In this document: positions 1 through 7,400 of the stretch, piece after piece
Position numbering within the stretch: position 1 is the stretch's first letter
How the letters are laid out: every line of letters begins with the position of its first letter
Origin: an uncultured Verrucomicrobia subdivision 3 bacterium
Lineage (GTDB): Bacteria > Verrucomicrobiota > Verrucomicrobiae > Limisphaerales > UBA11358
NCBI GenBank assembly: GCA_903921455.1
Contig: CAIXPZ010000005.1
Coordinates: 1-21,274 of the forward strand
Reading direction: 5' to 3'
DNA: 21,274 nucleotides
Translations under genes and position numbers: made by a program
Notes under the pieces: model-generated
Seen by the model: the letters and a program-made list of their open reading frames with translations, nothing else
The model's database searches: none
Told to the model about the DNA's origin: nothing

Positions 1-127
1 TCGCCTTCGGATAATCGGTCACGCGCTCAAAACCGCCTTTGTGCAAAAGGCGCTCGGCGTTGTTCGAGCAGTCGAACAACCGCCACTTGAGCGAGGTCGA
101 ACCGATATTGGCGACGAGGATTTTCAC
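1..127 (-). CDS. ackA: Acetate kinase, N-terminal 42 codons (runs off left edge)
   Basis: Only the first 42 codons are present. Reading leftward from a GTG at 127-125 gives VKILVANIGSTSLKWRLFD and continues, which matches the start of the acetate kinase family (consensus MKILVxNxGSSSLK), with the active-site region Asn7 in place. Acetate kinase transfers phosphate from acetyl-phosphate or a related acyl-phosphate to ADP. In microcompartment loci it is paired with PduL to recover ATP from acyl-CoA. It starts 16 bases after the stop of a BMC-H gene and is the last visible gene of the leftward pduL-BMC-H-BMC-H-ackA operon. No ATG lies near the conserved beta strand, so GTG is the best start; I see no clear ribosome binding site. 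The family is fairly certain. The substrate (acetyl-, propionyl- or lactyl-phosphate) is inferred. Confidence 0.85.
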   Translation of the reverse strand, partial: MKILVANIGSTSLKWRLFDCSNNAERLLHKGGFERVTDYPKA

Positions 128-143
128 TTTGCGGACAAAGGAA

Positions 144-422
144 TTATTCGAGCCACTTGCCGAGGCCGCTCAATCCGTCGTGCGGCCGCGGGATCACCTG
201 GACGCTGACGACAGCGCCAACTTGCGCGGCCGCGGCGGCACCGGAATCGGTGGCGGCTTTGACGGCGGCGACATCACCACGGAAAAACACGGTGACATAA
301 CCACTGCCGACTTTTTCCCAGCCGGTGATGGTGACGTTCGCGGACTTGAGCGCGGCGTCAGCGGCTTCCACGGCGGCGCAGAAACCTTTGCATTCAATCA
401 TTCCAACAGCTTGCTTTGACAT
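144..422 (-). CDS. BMC-H microcompartment shell protein (hexamer-forming), copy 1
   Basis: This 92-residue protein is a single BMC domain (PF00936): GMIECKGF at 7-14, the helix [12 protein letters not shown] at 19-30, the pore loop VGSGYV at 38-43, [18 protein letters not shown] in the second half, and the closing VIPRPHDGL. Such proteins form hexagonal tiles of the shell facet. The pore loop is Gly39-Ser40-Gly41, as in PduA, where the serine lines a small polar pore. Two cysteines (11 and 15) lie in the first strand-turn and the residues after the pore are Phe-Phe, both differing from copy 2. It follows copy 2 by 29 bases and precedes ackA by 16, in one leftward operon. The leader before the ATG is A/T-rich without a Shine-Dalgarno match. 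Family assignment is near certain; which metabolites pass the pore is unknown. Confidence 0.96.
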   Translation of the reverse strand: MSKQAVGMIECKGFCAAVEAADAALKSANVTITGWEKVGSGYVTVFFRGDVAAVKAATDSGAAAAAQVGAVVSVQVIPRPHDGLSGLGKWLE

Positions 423-451
423 ATTTTTAAAAAGTTAAAAGTGGTGGTTAA

Positions 452-736
452 TTATTTTTTCACGCCATTGCCGATGAAGGCGGCGAGCAGTTCTTCGTGC
501 GGGCGCGCGATGATGTGGGAGCCGACGAGTTCGCCGACTTTGGCGGCGGCTTTCGCACCGGCGTCCACGGCGGCTTTCACGCTGCCGATGTCGCCCTGCG
601 CGATGACCGTGATGAGTCCGCCCCCGATGGCGACGGTTTTGACCAACGTGACGTTGGCGGCCTTGACCATGGCGTCGCTGGCTTCCACGCTGCCGACGTA
701 GCCCTTGGTTTCAATCATTCCTATTGCTTCGTTCAT
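452..736 (-). CDS. BMC-H microcompartment shell protein (hexamer-forming), copy 2
   Basis: This 94-residue protein is a canonical BMC-H domain: AIGMIETKGY at 4-13, VEASDAMVKAANVTLV at 17-32, pore loop IGGG at 37-40, TVIAQGDIGSVKAAVDAGA and the closing IIARPHEEL, followed by a short basic tail ending GNGVKK. It is likely the bulk facet protein. The pore position that is serine in copy 1 is glycine here (Gly39), which would make a wider and less polar pore. The gene starts 36 bases after pduL and is followed after 29 bases by copy 1. The leader has no clear Shine-Dalgarno. Family identity is certain from the conserved motifs; its relative abundance and position in the shell are inferred. Confidence 0.96.
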   Translation of the reverse strand: MNEAIGMIETKGYVGSVEASDAMVKAANVTLVKTVAIGGGLITVIAQGDIGSVKAAVDAGAKAAAKVGELVGSHIIARPHEELLAAFIGNGVKK

Positions 737-772
737 AATGTGTTTTGGTTAATGGTGAGAGTTGTGAGAAAT

Positions 773-1450
773 TTATTTGATCAATTCAACGGGCGTGTGC
801 GGCTCCAGATTACAGGCGTTGCCTTCATCGGTATCAATGTGCACTTCCAATTTAAAACTCGGATCCACGCGCACCAGCATTTGATCGAGCGTGATCGCGC
901 ACGGGCCGCCGATCTTTAGTTTCATGTGGTCGCCGGCTTTCACACCGTAAAATTCTGCGTCCTTCGGATGCATGTGCGCGTGGCGCTTGGCGCGGATGAC
1001 GCCTTGGGGCATTTCGAAAAAACCAGCCGGGCCCATCAACATGCAGCCGGGCGTGTCTTTGATATCCCCGGAACTACGCAACGGAATTTCAAAGCCAAGC
1101 GCGATGGCGTCGGTGTAGGCGAGTTCGATCTGATTCAGATTTCGGCACGGACCGAGAATGCGGAGGTTGGAAATCACGCGGCTGCGCGGTCCGATGAGCG
1201 TGACGGTTTCCTTCGCGGCGAACTGCCCGTCCATATAGAGCCATTTGTGGACGGTCAGCTTGGCGCCCTTGCCAAAAAGAGTTTCTACCGCTTCCGGCGT
1301 GAGATGGCAGTGACGCGCGCTGACGTTGACAACGAGCGGGCTTTGTCCGCTGGCAATACGCGGCAAAGGCTTGCCGAGCTTGGCGTAAACCGCCTGACGA
1401 ACCATGTGTTCGACGACGGCGCGATGAGGTGCAGGTGCTGCAACAGCCAT
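773..1450 (-). CDS. pduL: PduL-type phosphate acyltransferase, BMC-associated
   Basis: This 225-residue protein is a PduL-family phosphotransacylase, converting acyl-CoA plus phosphate to acyl-phosphate and CoA inside the shell and so recycling CoA for the aldehyde dehydrogenase. Both beta-barrel halves are present: VNVSARHCHL at 41-50 with the metal-binding HxH (His47, His49), and RAKRHAHMHP at 153-162 with His157 and His159. His204, in the EVHIDTDEGNACN stretch, is a further likely zinc ligand. Residues 9-25 (HRAVVEHMVRQAVYAKL) form an amphipathic helix followed by a Gly/Pro linker, the usual look of an encapsulation peptide. It is first in the leftward operon, followed by two shell genes and ackA, and faces the deoR gene across an 86-base control region. 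In PVC-type compartments the substrate is probably lactyl- or propionyl-CoA (inferred). Confidence 0.94.
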   Translation of the reverse strand: MAVAAPAPHRAVVEHMVRQAVYAKLGKPLPRIASGQSPLVVNVSARHCHLTPEAVETLFGKGAKLTVHKWLYMDGQFAAKETVTLIGPRSRVISNLRILGPCRNLNQIELAYTDAIALGFEIPLRSSGDIKDTPGCMLMGPAGFFEMPQGVIRAKRHAHMHPKDAEFYGVKAGDHMKLKIGGPCAITLDQMLVRVDPSFKLEVHIDTDEGNACNLEPHTPVELIK

Positions 1451-1454
1451 AAGA

Positions 1455-1535
1455 TTTGACTGACTTTGACAAGTTTTAGATTTAAGTCAACAAACTTCTT
1501 GCAAATAATTTCAAAATCTACCAAATTCGTTCAAA
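1455..1535. promoter_or_regulatory. Divergent control region between pduL and deoR with repeated TTGAC/TCAA motifs
   Basis: This A/T-rich 86-base gap (1451-1536) must hold the start signals for both BMC operons. TTTGAC occurs at 1455-1460 and again at 1465-1470, ten bases apart in the same orientation. The inverted form GTCAA lies at 1486-1490, twenty bases from the second copy. TTCAAA occurs at 1510-1515 and 1530-1535, again twenty bases apart. Helical-turn spacing of repeated half-sites is what an oligomeric DeoR-family repressor would bind. I could not assign a convincing -35/-10 pair on either strand. The operator role is inferred. Confidence 0.45.
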
Positions 1536-1536
1536 C

Positions 1537-2322
1537 ATGACCGCAGAAGAGCGTAAACACCGCATTGAAGCCTACCTTCAGCGCGTGGAATTCGCGTCGT
1601 TGGAAGAACTCTCCCAACACGTGGAGGCCTCGGTTTCGACCGTTCGGCGGGATTTATCGGTCTTGGAAGCGTCGGGAAATCTGCGTCGAACCCATGGCGG
1701 AGCACGGATTGTAACCCCGAAAACGGATGAATTTGCCTTTGCCGCGCGTGACGCGCATCAGCTTTCGGAAAAAGAATTGATCGGCAAGGCCTGTGCGGAA
1801 CTCATCGGTTCGCATCAGAGCGTGATTTTGGACGCGGGCACGACGGTGTATCACGTCGCGCGGCATCTGGAGGAAAAAGCACCGCAGATCGTGACGAACT
1901 CGCTGCCGGTCGCGAACCTTTACGCCTCGGCGAACAAAGTGGAAGTGATTTTGGCCGGCGGCGTGATTTATCCGCGGCTCGGCGTGTTGGTCGGCCCAAT
2001 GACTGTCGAAGCGTTTTCTAAAATGCGCGCGGACGTTGCTATCATGAGCGCCGGCGGCATCACATTGGAAGGTGTTACAAATTCTCACGCGCTGCTGATT
2101 GATATCCAGCGCGCGATGCTCAAGGCGGCGCAGAAAATTATCTTCTGTCTCGACCATACCAAGTTCGGTCGCCAATCCGTTTCGCCGCTGTGCGGATTGG
2201 ATATGGTGGACACGATTGTCACCGACAGCCAGGCACCAGCGGAATTGGTAGCCAGCCTGCGCGAGCGCGGTGTCGAAGTGGTCGTGGCTCCGGCGGCGCC
2301 AACGAACGGTGCAGCACATTGA
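1537..2322 (+). CDS. DeoR-family transcriptional regulator of the BMC locus
   Basis: This 261-residue regulator has the DeoR layout. An N-terminal winged helix-turn-helix covers about residues 1-57, with the family signature STVRRDLSVLE at 33-43 followed by RRTHGGA near 50-56. A DeoRC sensor domain follows (about 75-235) with the phosphosugar-site motif LDAGTTVYHVA, then VTNSLPVA and AGGVIYPRLGVLVGP. These proteins usually repress sugar catabolic genes until a phosphorylated sugar intermediate binds. It is transcribed away from pduL across a short region with repeated TTGAC motifs and is followed after 20 bases by the pduS-like gene, so it probably controls both arms and itself. DeoR regulators are a recurring member of planctomycete/verrucomicrobial BMC loci for fucose and rhamnose. 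The effector (for example rhamnulose-1-phosphate or fuculose-1-phosphate) is inferred. Confidence 0.92.
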   Translation: MTAEERKHRIEAYLQRVEFASLEELSQHVEASVSTVRRDLSVLEASGNLRRTHGGARIVTPKTDEFAFAARDAHQLSEKELIGKACAELIGSHQSVILDAGTTVYHVARHLEEKAPQIVTNSLPVANLYASANKVEVILAGGVIYPRLGVLVGPMTVEAFSKMRADVAIMSAGGITLEGVTNSHALLIDIQRAMLKAAQKIIFCLDHTKFGRQSVSPLCGLDMVDTIVTDSQAPAELVASLRERGVEVVVAPAAPTNGAAH

Positions 2323-2342
2323 AAATTTAATCACAACTTAAA

Positions 2343-3656
2343 ATGAATCTCGCAGATAAAGTTCGATTGGCCGGCGTGGTCGGCGCGGGTGGTGGTGGTT
2401 TTCCCACGCACGTGAAACTCGGCGCCAAGGCAGAAGTCGTCATCGCCAACGGCGCGGAATGCGAACCGCTCCTGCACAAGGACGCCGTCACGATGGAAGA
2501 AAGTGCCGTCGAAATCGTTCGCGGCATGCAGCTCGCCGTCGAAGCCGTGGGCGCTAAAGAAGGCGTTATCGGCGTCAAGGCCAAGAAGAAGCACGCCGTC
2601 GCCGCCGTGCAGGAAGCGAGCAAAGGCACGAACATCCGCGTCCAATTGCTCGGCGATTATTATCCCGCCGGCGACGAATACGATTTGGTTTACACCGTCA
2701 CCGGTAAATTGATTCCGCCCGGCGGCATTCCCATCGCAGTTGGCGCGATCGTCAACAACGTCGAAACGTTTGTAAACATCGCGCGCGCGAACGACGGCAA
2801 GCCGCTCACGCATAAAATGCTCACCATCGCCGGCGCGGTGAATTCGCCGTGCACTTTACGCGTGCCCATCGGCACAACGTTCCGTGAATGTATCGAACAC
2901 GCGGGCGGTCTTTCGACGAATGATCCCGTGTTGTGCCTCGGCGGTTTGATGATGGGCACCACGTCCGACGATCTCGACACGCCCGTCACGAAGACTTCCA
3001 CCGGCGTCATTATTTTGCCGCGCGATCATCACACGATTGAACGCAAGCTGAAGCCGGCCAAGCAACAAGCGGCCATTGGCAAATCTGCGTGCGACCAATG
3101 CCGTTATTGCACGGAATTTTGCCCGCGCTTCCTGCTCGGTTACGCCGTCGAACCGCATCAAGTCATGCGCACGCTTGCCTTTACCGGCACCGGCGAAGAT
3201 TACTTCAACCAATGGGCGGCGATGTGCTGCTCCTGCGGTTTGTGCACATTATATTCCTGCCCGGAAGAGTTGTTCCCGAAGGAAGCCTGCGACGATGCCA
3301 AGTCGATGATGCGCGCCAAGCAGATGAAATGGACTGGCCCGATGAATCCCAAAGTCCACGCGATGGCCGACGGTCGCCGCGTGCCGATCAGGACGCTCGC
3401 GAAGAAATTGCACGTGCTCCATTACGATCTACCCGCGCCGTATCTGCGTCAGGAAATTTCGCCGGGCCGACTCATCCTGCCGCTCAAACAAAGTGCAGGC
3501 ACACCGGCCATCGCGAAGGTGAAAGTCGGCGACCGCGTCAGCGCCGGTCAGGTGATCGGCGAACCGGCGCCGAATGCGCTCGGTGCCATCCTGCACGCGC
3601 CGATGAATGGGACGGTGCGCGAAGCGAACGAGAAGCAGATTGTTTTGGAGCGGTAG
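2343..3656 (+). CDS. pduS: PduS/RnfC-like NADH-oxidising flavo-iron-sulfur protein
   Basis: This 437-residue protein has the RnfC/PduS architecture. The N-terminal NADH/FMN-binding domain carries GAGGGGFPTHVK (14-25) and NGAECEPLLHKD (36-47). A SLBB-like segment near 155-200 follows, then two [4Fe-4S] motifs, Cys250-x2-Cys253-x2-Cys256-x3-Cys260-Pro and Cys295/296, 298, 301, 306 (CCSCGLCTLYSCPE). The C-terminal part after about 365 resembles the barrel-sandwich domain of RnfC (GDRVSAGQVIGEP). PduS oxidises NADH and reduces cobalamin in propanediol compartments, and it binds the Fe-S shell protein PduT. Here it sits between deoR (20 bases before) and a pduT-like gene (139 bases after, across a palindromic repeat), and no B12 enzyme is seen. 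That suggests NAD+ regeneration rather than cofactor reduction (inference). The length is close to PduS and shorter than many Rnf-complex RnfC proteins. Confidence 0.9.
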   Translation: MNLADKVRLAGVVGAGGGGFPTHVKLGAKAEVVIANGAECEPLLHKDAVTMEESAVEIVRGMQLAVEAVGAKEGVIGVKAKKKHAVAAVQEASKGTNIRVQLLGDYYPAGDEYDLVYTVTGKLIPPGGIPIAVGAIVNNVETFVNIARANDGKPLTHKMLTIAGAVNSPCTLRVPIGTTFRECIEHAGGLSTNDPVLCLGGLMMGTTSDDLDTPVTKTSTGVIILPRDHHTIERKLKPAKQQAAIGKSACDQCRYCTEFCPRFLLGYAVEPHQVMRTLAFTGTGEDYFNQWAAMCCSCGLCTLYSCPEELFPKEACDDAKSMMRAKQMKWTGPMNPKVHAMADGRRVPIRTLAKKLHVLHYDLPAPYLRQEISPGRLILPLKQSAGTPAIAKVKVGDRVSAGQVIGEPAPNALGAILHAPMNGTVREANEKQIVLER

Positions 3657-3676
3657 AATTTGAGCGGGGCGTTCCA

Positions 3677-3733
3677 CCCTCATCCGCCCTTCGGGCACCT
3701 TCTCCCCCACGGGGGAGAAGGCCGGGATGAGGG
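3677..3733. repeat. Dispersed palindromic repeat with three-way-junction fold
   Basis: The outer arms CCCTCATCC (3677-3685) and GGATGAGGG (3725-3733) are perfect inverted repeats. They enclose two hairpins: GCCC-TTC-GGGC (3686-3696), and an 11-bp stem CCTTCTCCCCC/GGGGGAGAAGG (3698-3708 and 3711-3721) with a two-base loop. Similar CCCTCATCC...GGGGAGAAGG...GGATGAGGG elements are common intergenic repeats in many bacteria. It lies in the 139-base gap between pduS and the pduT-like gene and may trim, stabilise or attenuate the shared transcript. Confidence 0.8.
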
Positions 3734-3795
3734 GGCCGCTCGCGAGTCCAGAAGTGTTGAAATTTTGAAACAAAAAACTTAAATCGAGAAATTTT

Positions 3796-4347
3796 ATGGC
3801 CGAGAAATCTGTTGGATTGATTGAACTGTCGAGCATCGCCGCCGGCTTCCAGGTGGCGGACACCATGCTTAAGGCGGGTAACGTGCGCTTGATCCTCTCG
3901 CGCTCCATTTGCTCCGGCAAATACATGGTGCTGATCGGCGGCGATGCCGCTGCCGTGACCGCCGCGGTAGAGGCTGGTTGCGATGTCGCGGGCGGCTGCC
4001 TGATTGACAGCTTCGTCATCGCCAGCCTGCATCCCGATGTTTTCGTTGCGCTCGGTCGCACTCAAGTCGCGGAGCCAAACGGCGCACTGGGTATCATAGA
4101 GTCCTTCAACGTCGCCACGCTCATTCAAGCGGCCGATGCCGTGGCCAAAACGTCCGCCGTGCAATTGCTGGAAGTCCGGCTTGCGATGGCGATGGGTGGC
4201 AAGGCTTTTTGCTCGATGACCGGCGATGTGTCATCCGTCCAAGCGGGTGTCGCCGCCGGCCGTGCGGTTCTCGCCGAAGCGGGCGTGCTAGTGAACAGCG
4301 TTGTGATTTCCCGTCCGCATCCGGACGTTTATCGCGAAGTGGTTTGA
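3796..4347 (+). CDS. pduT: PduT-like tandem-domain BMC-T shell protein with probable Fe-S site
   Basis: This 183-residue protein has two BMC domains, about 1-92 (SVGLIELSSIAAGF...SLHPDVF) and 95-183 (GALGIIESFNVATL...VISRPHPDVY). It would form a trimer that occupies a hexamer position. It resembles PduT closely: the first domain reads SRSICSGKYM at 35-44, like the KTICPGKF stretch of PduT, where the cysteine supplies the ligand of one [4Fe-4S] cluster at the trimer's central pore. Cys39 is the equivalent here. The second domain has AMGGKAFCSMTGDV, as in PduT. It follows a pduS-like gene, and PduS-PduT pairs are thought to pass electrons across the shell. The leader has no clear Shine-Dalgarno. 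A short hairpin plus T-run follows the gene. BMC-T identity is certain; cluster binding is inferred from the cysteine and its neighbour. Confidence 0.93.
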   Translation: MAEKSVGLIELSSIAAGFQVADTMLKAGNVRLILSRSICSGKYMVLIGGDAAAVTAAVEAGCDVAGGCLIDSFVIASLHPDVFVALGRTQVAEPNGALGIIESFNVATLIQAADAVAKTSAVQLLEVRLAMAMGGKAFCSMTGDVSSVQAGVAAGRAVLAEAGVLVNSVVISRPHPDVYREVV

Positions 4348-4360
4348 TTTACGCCTGGCG

Positions 4361-4385
4361 CGCGAAATTCTTCGCGGTTTTGTTT
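4361..4385 (+). terminator. Candidate intrinsic terminator after the pduT-like gene
   Basis: A perfect 6-bp stem CGCGAA/TTCGCG (4361-4366 and 4371-4376) with loop ATTC is followed by GTTTTGTTT. It lies 13 bases past the pduT stop and before the GH106 gene, so it would separate the BMC operon from the rhamnosidase. The stem is short and the T-run is interrupted by one G, hence moderate confidence. Confidence 0.45.
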
Positions 4386-4432
4386 CCATTGCCAGAAGGC
4401 CTTAGTTTCGGCTTAATGTTTCTTACACCGCC

Positions 4433-7400
4433 ATGCTAAAAAAATTATTTCTTCAGTTAAGCGTCCTTGCCGTTGTTGCCATTCCATTCCTGTCTGGCGC
4501 GGAAATGAATCTGGAAACCGGCTGGCAAAATCCCCCGAACGACGCGCGTCTGCGCGCCTACTGGTGGTGGCTGAACGGCAACGTTACCAAGGCTTCCATC
4601 ACGCACGATTTGGAGCAGATGAAGGCCAAGGGTTTTGGGGGGGCGCTGTTGTGTGACGCGAACGGCGCATCACAGGAAGGTAACGCTACGGTGCCGCATG
4701 GGCCGACCTTTTTCACGTCGGAATGGCGCGAGTTATATAAACACACGCTGCGCGAGGCCGACCGGCTCGGTTTGACGATCAGCTTGAATATGCAAAGCGG
4801 TTGGAATCTCGGTGGTCCGGTGGTGAGCAAAGATGACGCGGCAAAAAAATATGTCTGGTCGGAGGCCCGTGTTTCAGGGGGGCACGATGTAACTTTGAAA
4901 CTGCCGGTTCCGGAACGACGCGAAGATTATTATCGCGACATTGCCGTGCTGGCCTATCGCTTGAAGGCGTCGTCGAAGAATGACCTTGCCATCACCGCGA
5001 GTTCCAGCCAGCCGGATTATCCGCCCAAGTATGCCGCCGAGGGAACGGCGACCACATTTTGGGTTTCCAGCGGCACGCAATCGGGGCAGGGGCCAACGCC
5101 TCAAAAGCCCGAGTGGTTGCAAATAAATTTGGAAAAGGCGGCAACGATCTCGGAATTAAAGATTCAAGGTCGCCCCGGTCACAGCCCGCGTGAATGCGAG
5201 CTGCTGGTTTCCGCCGACGGCAAAAATTTTCGCGGCCTCAAAACTTTTTCCGTGAATGACGGCGCCGAGGCGGTTGTGAAATTTTCACCGGTCAACGTCG
5301 CCGCCATTCGTGTGCTGATCTTGAGCGCGTATGACTCGGGTAGTCCGGCTTCACCGCGCAATGTGCAGGTGGCCGAGCTGGGTTTACCCGAAGTGGCTGG
5401 CAAACCTGTCGCCCGCGTGCCGCTGGCCAATTGGAAGCAAAAAGCCTTGCAGGAACCCCTCAAACCGTTTTCCGCACCGGTCTCCACGGCGTTGTTTGAG
5501 GAAAAGTCTGGCACGCCCGGCGAGCAGGATGCCAATGCGGTTGACGTTTTGGATTTGACCGCAAAAGTTAGCGCGGATGGAATTCTCAACTGGGCTGCGC
5601 CTGCTGGCGACTGGCAGATTTTGCGCTTCGGCTACACGATTGGCGACCATGCCTACGTCTCAACTTGCAGCGACGGCTGGAACGGCTTTGCGATCGATGT
5701 TTATAGCGCGAAAGCATTCCAGAATTACTGGGACAAGATTGTGGAACCGTTGATTCTCGACGCCGGTCCGCTGGCGGGAAAAACTTTGAAGTATCTGCAT
5801 ACGGACAGCTGGGAAATCGAGTTGGCCAACTGGACGCCGACGTTGCTCGAAGAATTTCAGAAGCGCCACGGCTACGACATGACTCCGTGGTTGCCGGTGC
5901 TATCCGGACGCATCGTGAATTCCCGCGAGGATAGCAACCGATTCCTGTTTGATTACCGCCAGACGCTTGGCGATCTGGGCGTGGATAATCATTACCGCCT
6001 CTTCAGCGAAAACGCGCACAAGCATGGCATCGGCATCCATCCCGAATCCGGCGGGCCGCACGCCGTGCCGATTGACGCCCAGCGCTGCCTTGGCATGGAC
6101 GACGCGCCGATGAGCGAATTCTGGGCATGGTCCTGGCAGCACCGCATCGGCGACGCGAACCGTTTCTTCGTCAAGCAACCCGCCAGCGCCGCGCACACCT
6201 ACGGCCACAAACTGGTCTTGGCAGAAGGTTTCACCACCATCGGACCACACTGGCAGGAAAAACTTTGGGACAATCTCAAACCGTCGTTCGACAAGGCACT
6301 CTGCGAAGGATTAAATGTCCTTGTCTGGCACGCGTTCGTCTGCTCGCCGGATGAAATGGGCGTTCCCGGACAACAATACTTTGCCGGCACGCATCTGAAT
6401 CCCAAGGTGACGTGGTGGGAAAAGTCTGTGCCGTTTTTCAGCTACATCGACCGTTGCCAGTTCATGCTGCAGCAGGGAAATTTTCACGCCGACGTGCTGC
6501 AATATTACGGCGACCATGTGCCGAACTTCACCCAGTTCAAGCGCACCGACCCGGCACATTGCCAGCCCGGTTACGATTACGATGTCATCACCGCCGAGGC
6601 TCTCATTAATCGCGCCACGGTGCAGAACGGAAAAATTTTCCTGCCCGACGGCATGAACTATCGCGTGCTGGTGCTGCCGGAGCGTGATCAGATTTCGCTG
6701 CCGGTGTTGAAAAAAATTTCCGAGTTGGTCAAAGCTGGTGCGACCGTCACCGGCCCCAAGCCGGTGCTTGCGGAGACCTTGGAGAATGCGGCGGATGCAG
6801 ATGCGCAAGTGCGCCAGCTGGCGGACGCGCTCTGGGGCGGACAGACCGGCAAAGGCCGCGTTATCACCGGCAAAACGGCGCGCGAAGTGTTGCTGGCCGA
6901 TGGCATCGCGCCGGACTGCGAGTTCAATGCGACTGGTGGCGACTTTGATTACATCCATCGTAGTACCGGCAGCGAGGAGATTTATTTCGTCGCCAACCGC
7001 ACGAATGCCGCCGCCAGCGCTGTCGTCGCCTTACGTGCGCCGGGCAAAGTGCCGGAGCTATGGAATCCTGTGACCGGCGAACGGAAATTTGCGCTGGCAT
7101 ACGAGGAAAAAGTCGGCCGCGTGTTCGTGCCGCTCGAATTTGGCCCGTGCGGCTCGTGGTTTGTGGTTTTCCGCGAAGCGGCTTCGGCGCGTCCGGCGGT
7201 GGCTAAATCGAATTCGCCCGAGGTAAGGCCGATTCAGGAAATCACTGGCGCATGGACGGTTCATTTCGATCCGAAATGGGGCGGACCGGAATCTGCGCAG
7301 TTTGATTCACTCGTGAGCTGGCCGACGCGGTCGGAGCCGGGCATCAAGTTTTACTCTGGCACGGCGGTTTATGAAAAAACGTTTGTCGTGGATGACTCAA

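Noticed and set aside
39..919. Long rightward reading frames opposite the BMC-H and pduL genes
   Set aside because: They are antisense shadows of strongly conserved shell and PduL genes, are Gly/Asp/Phe-rich without domains, and arise from the G/C-rich third positions of the true genes.
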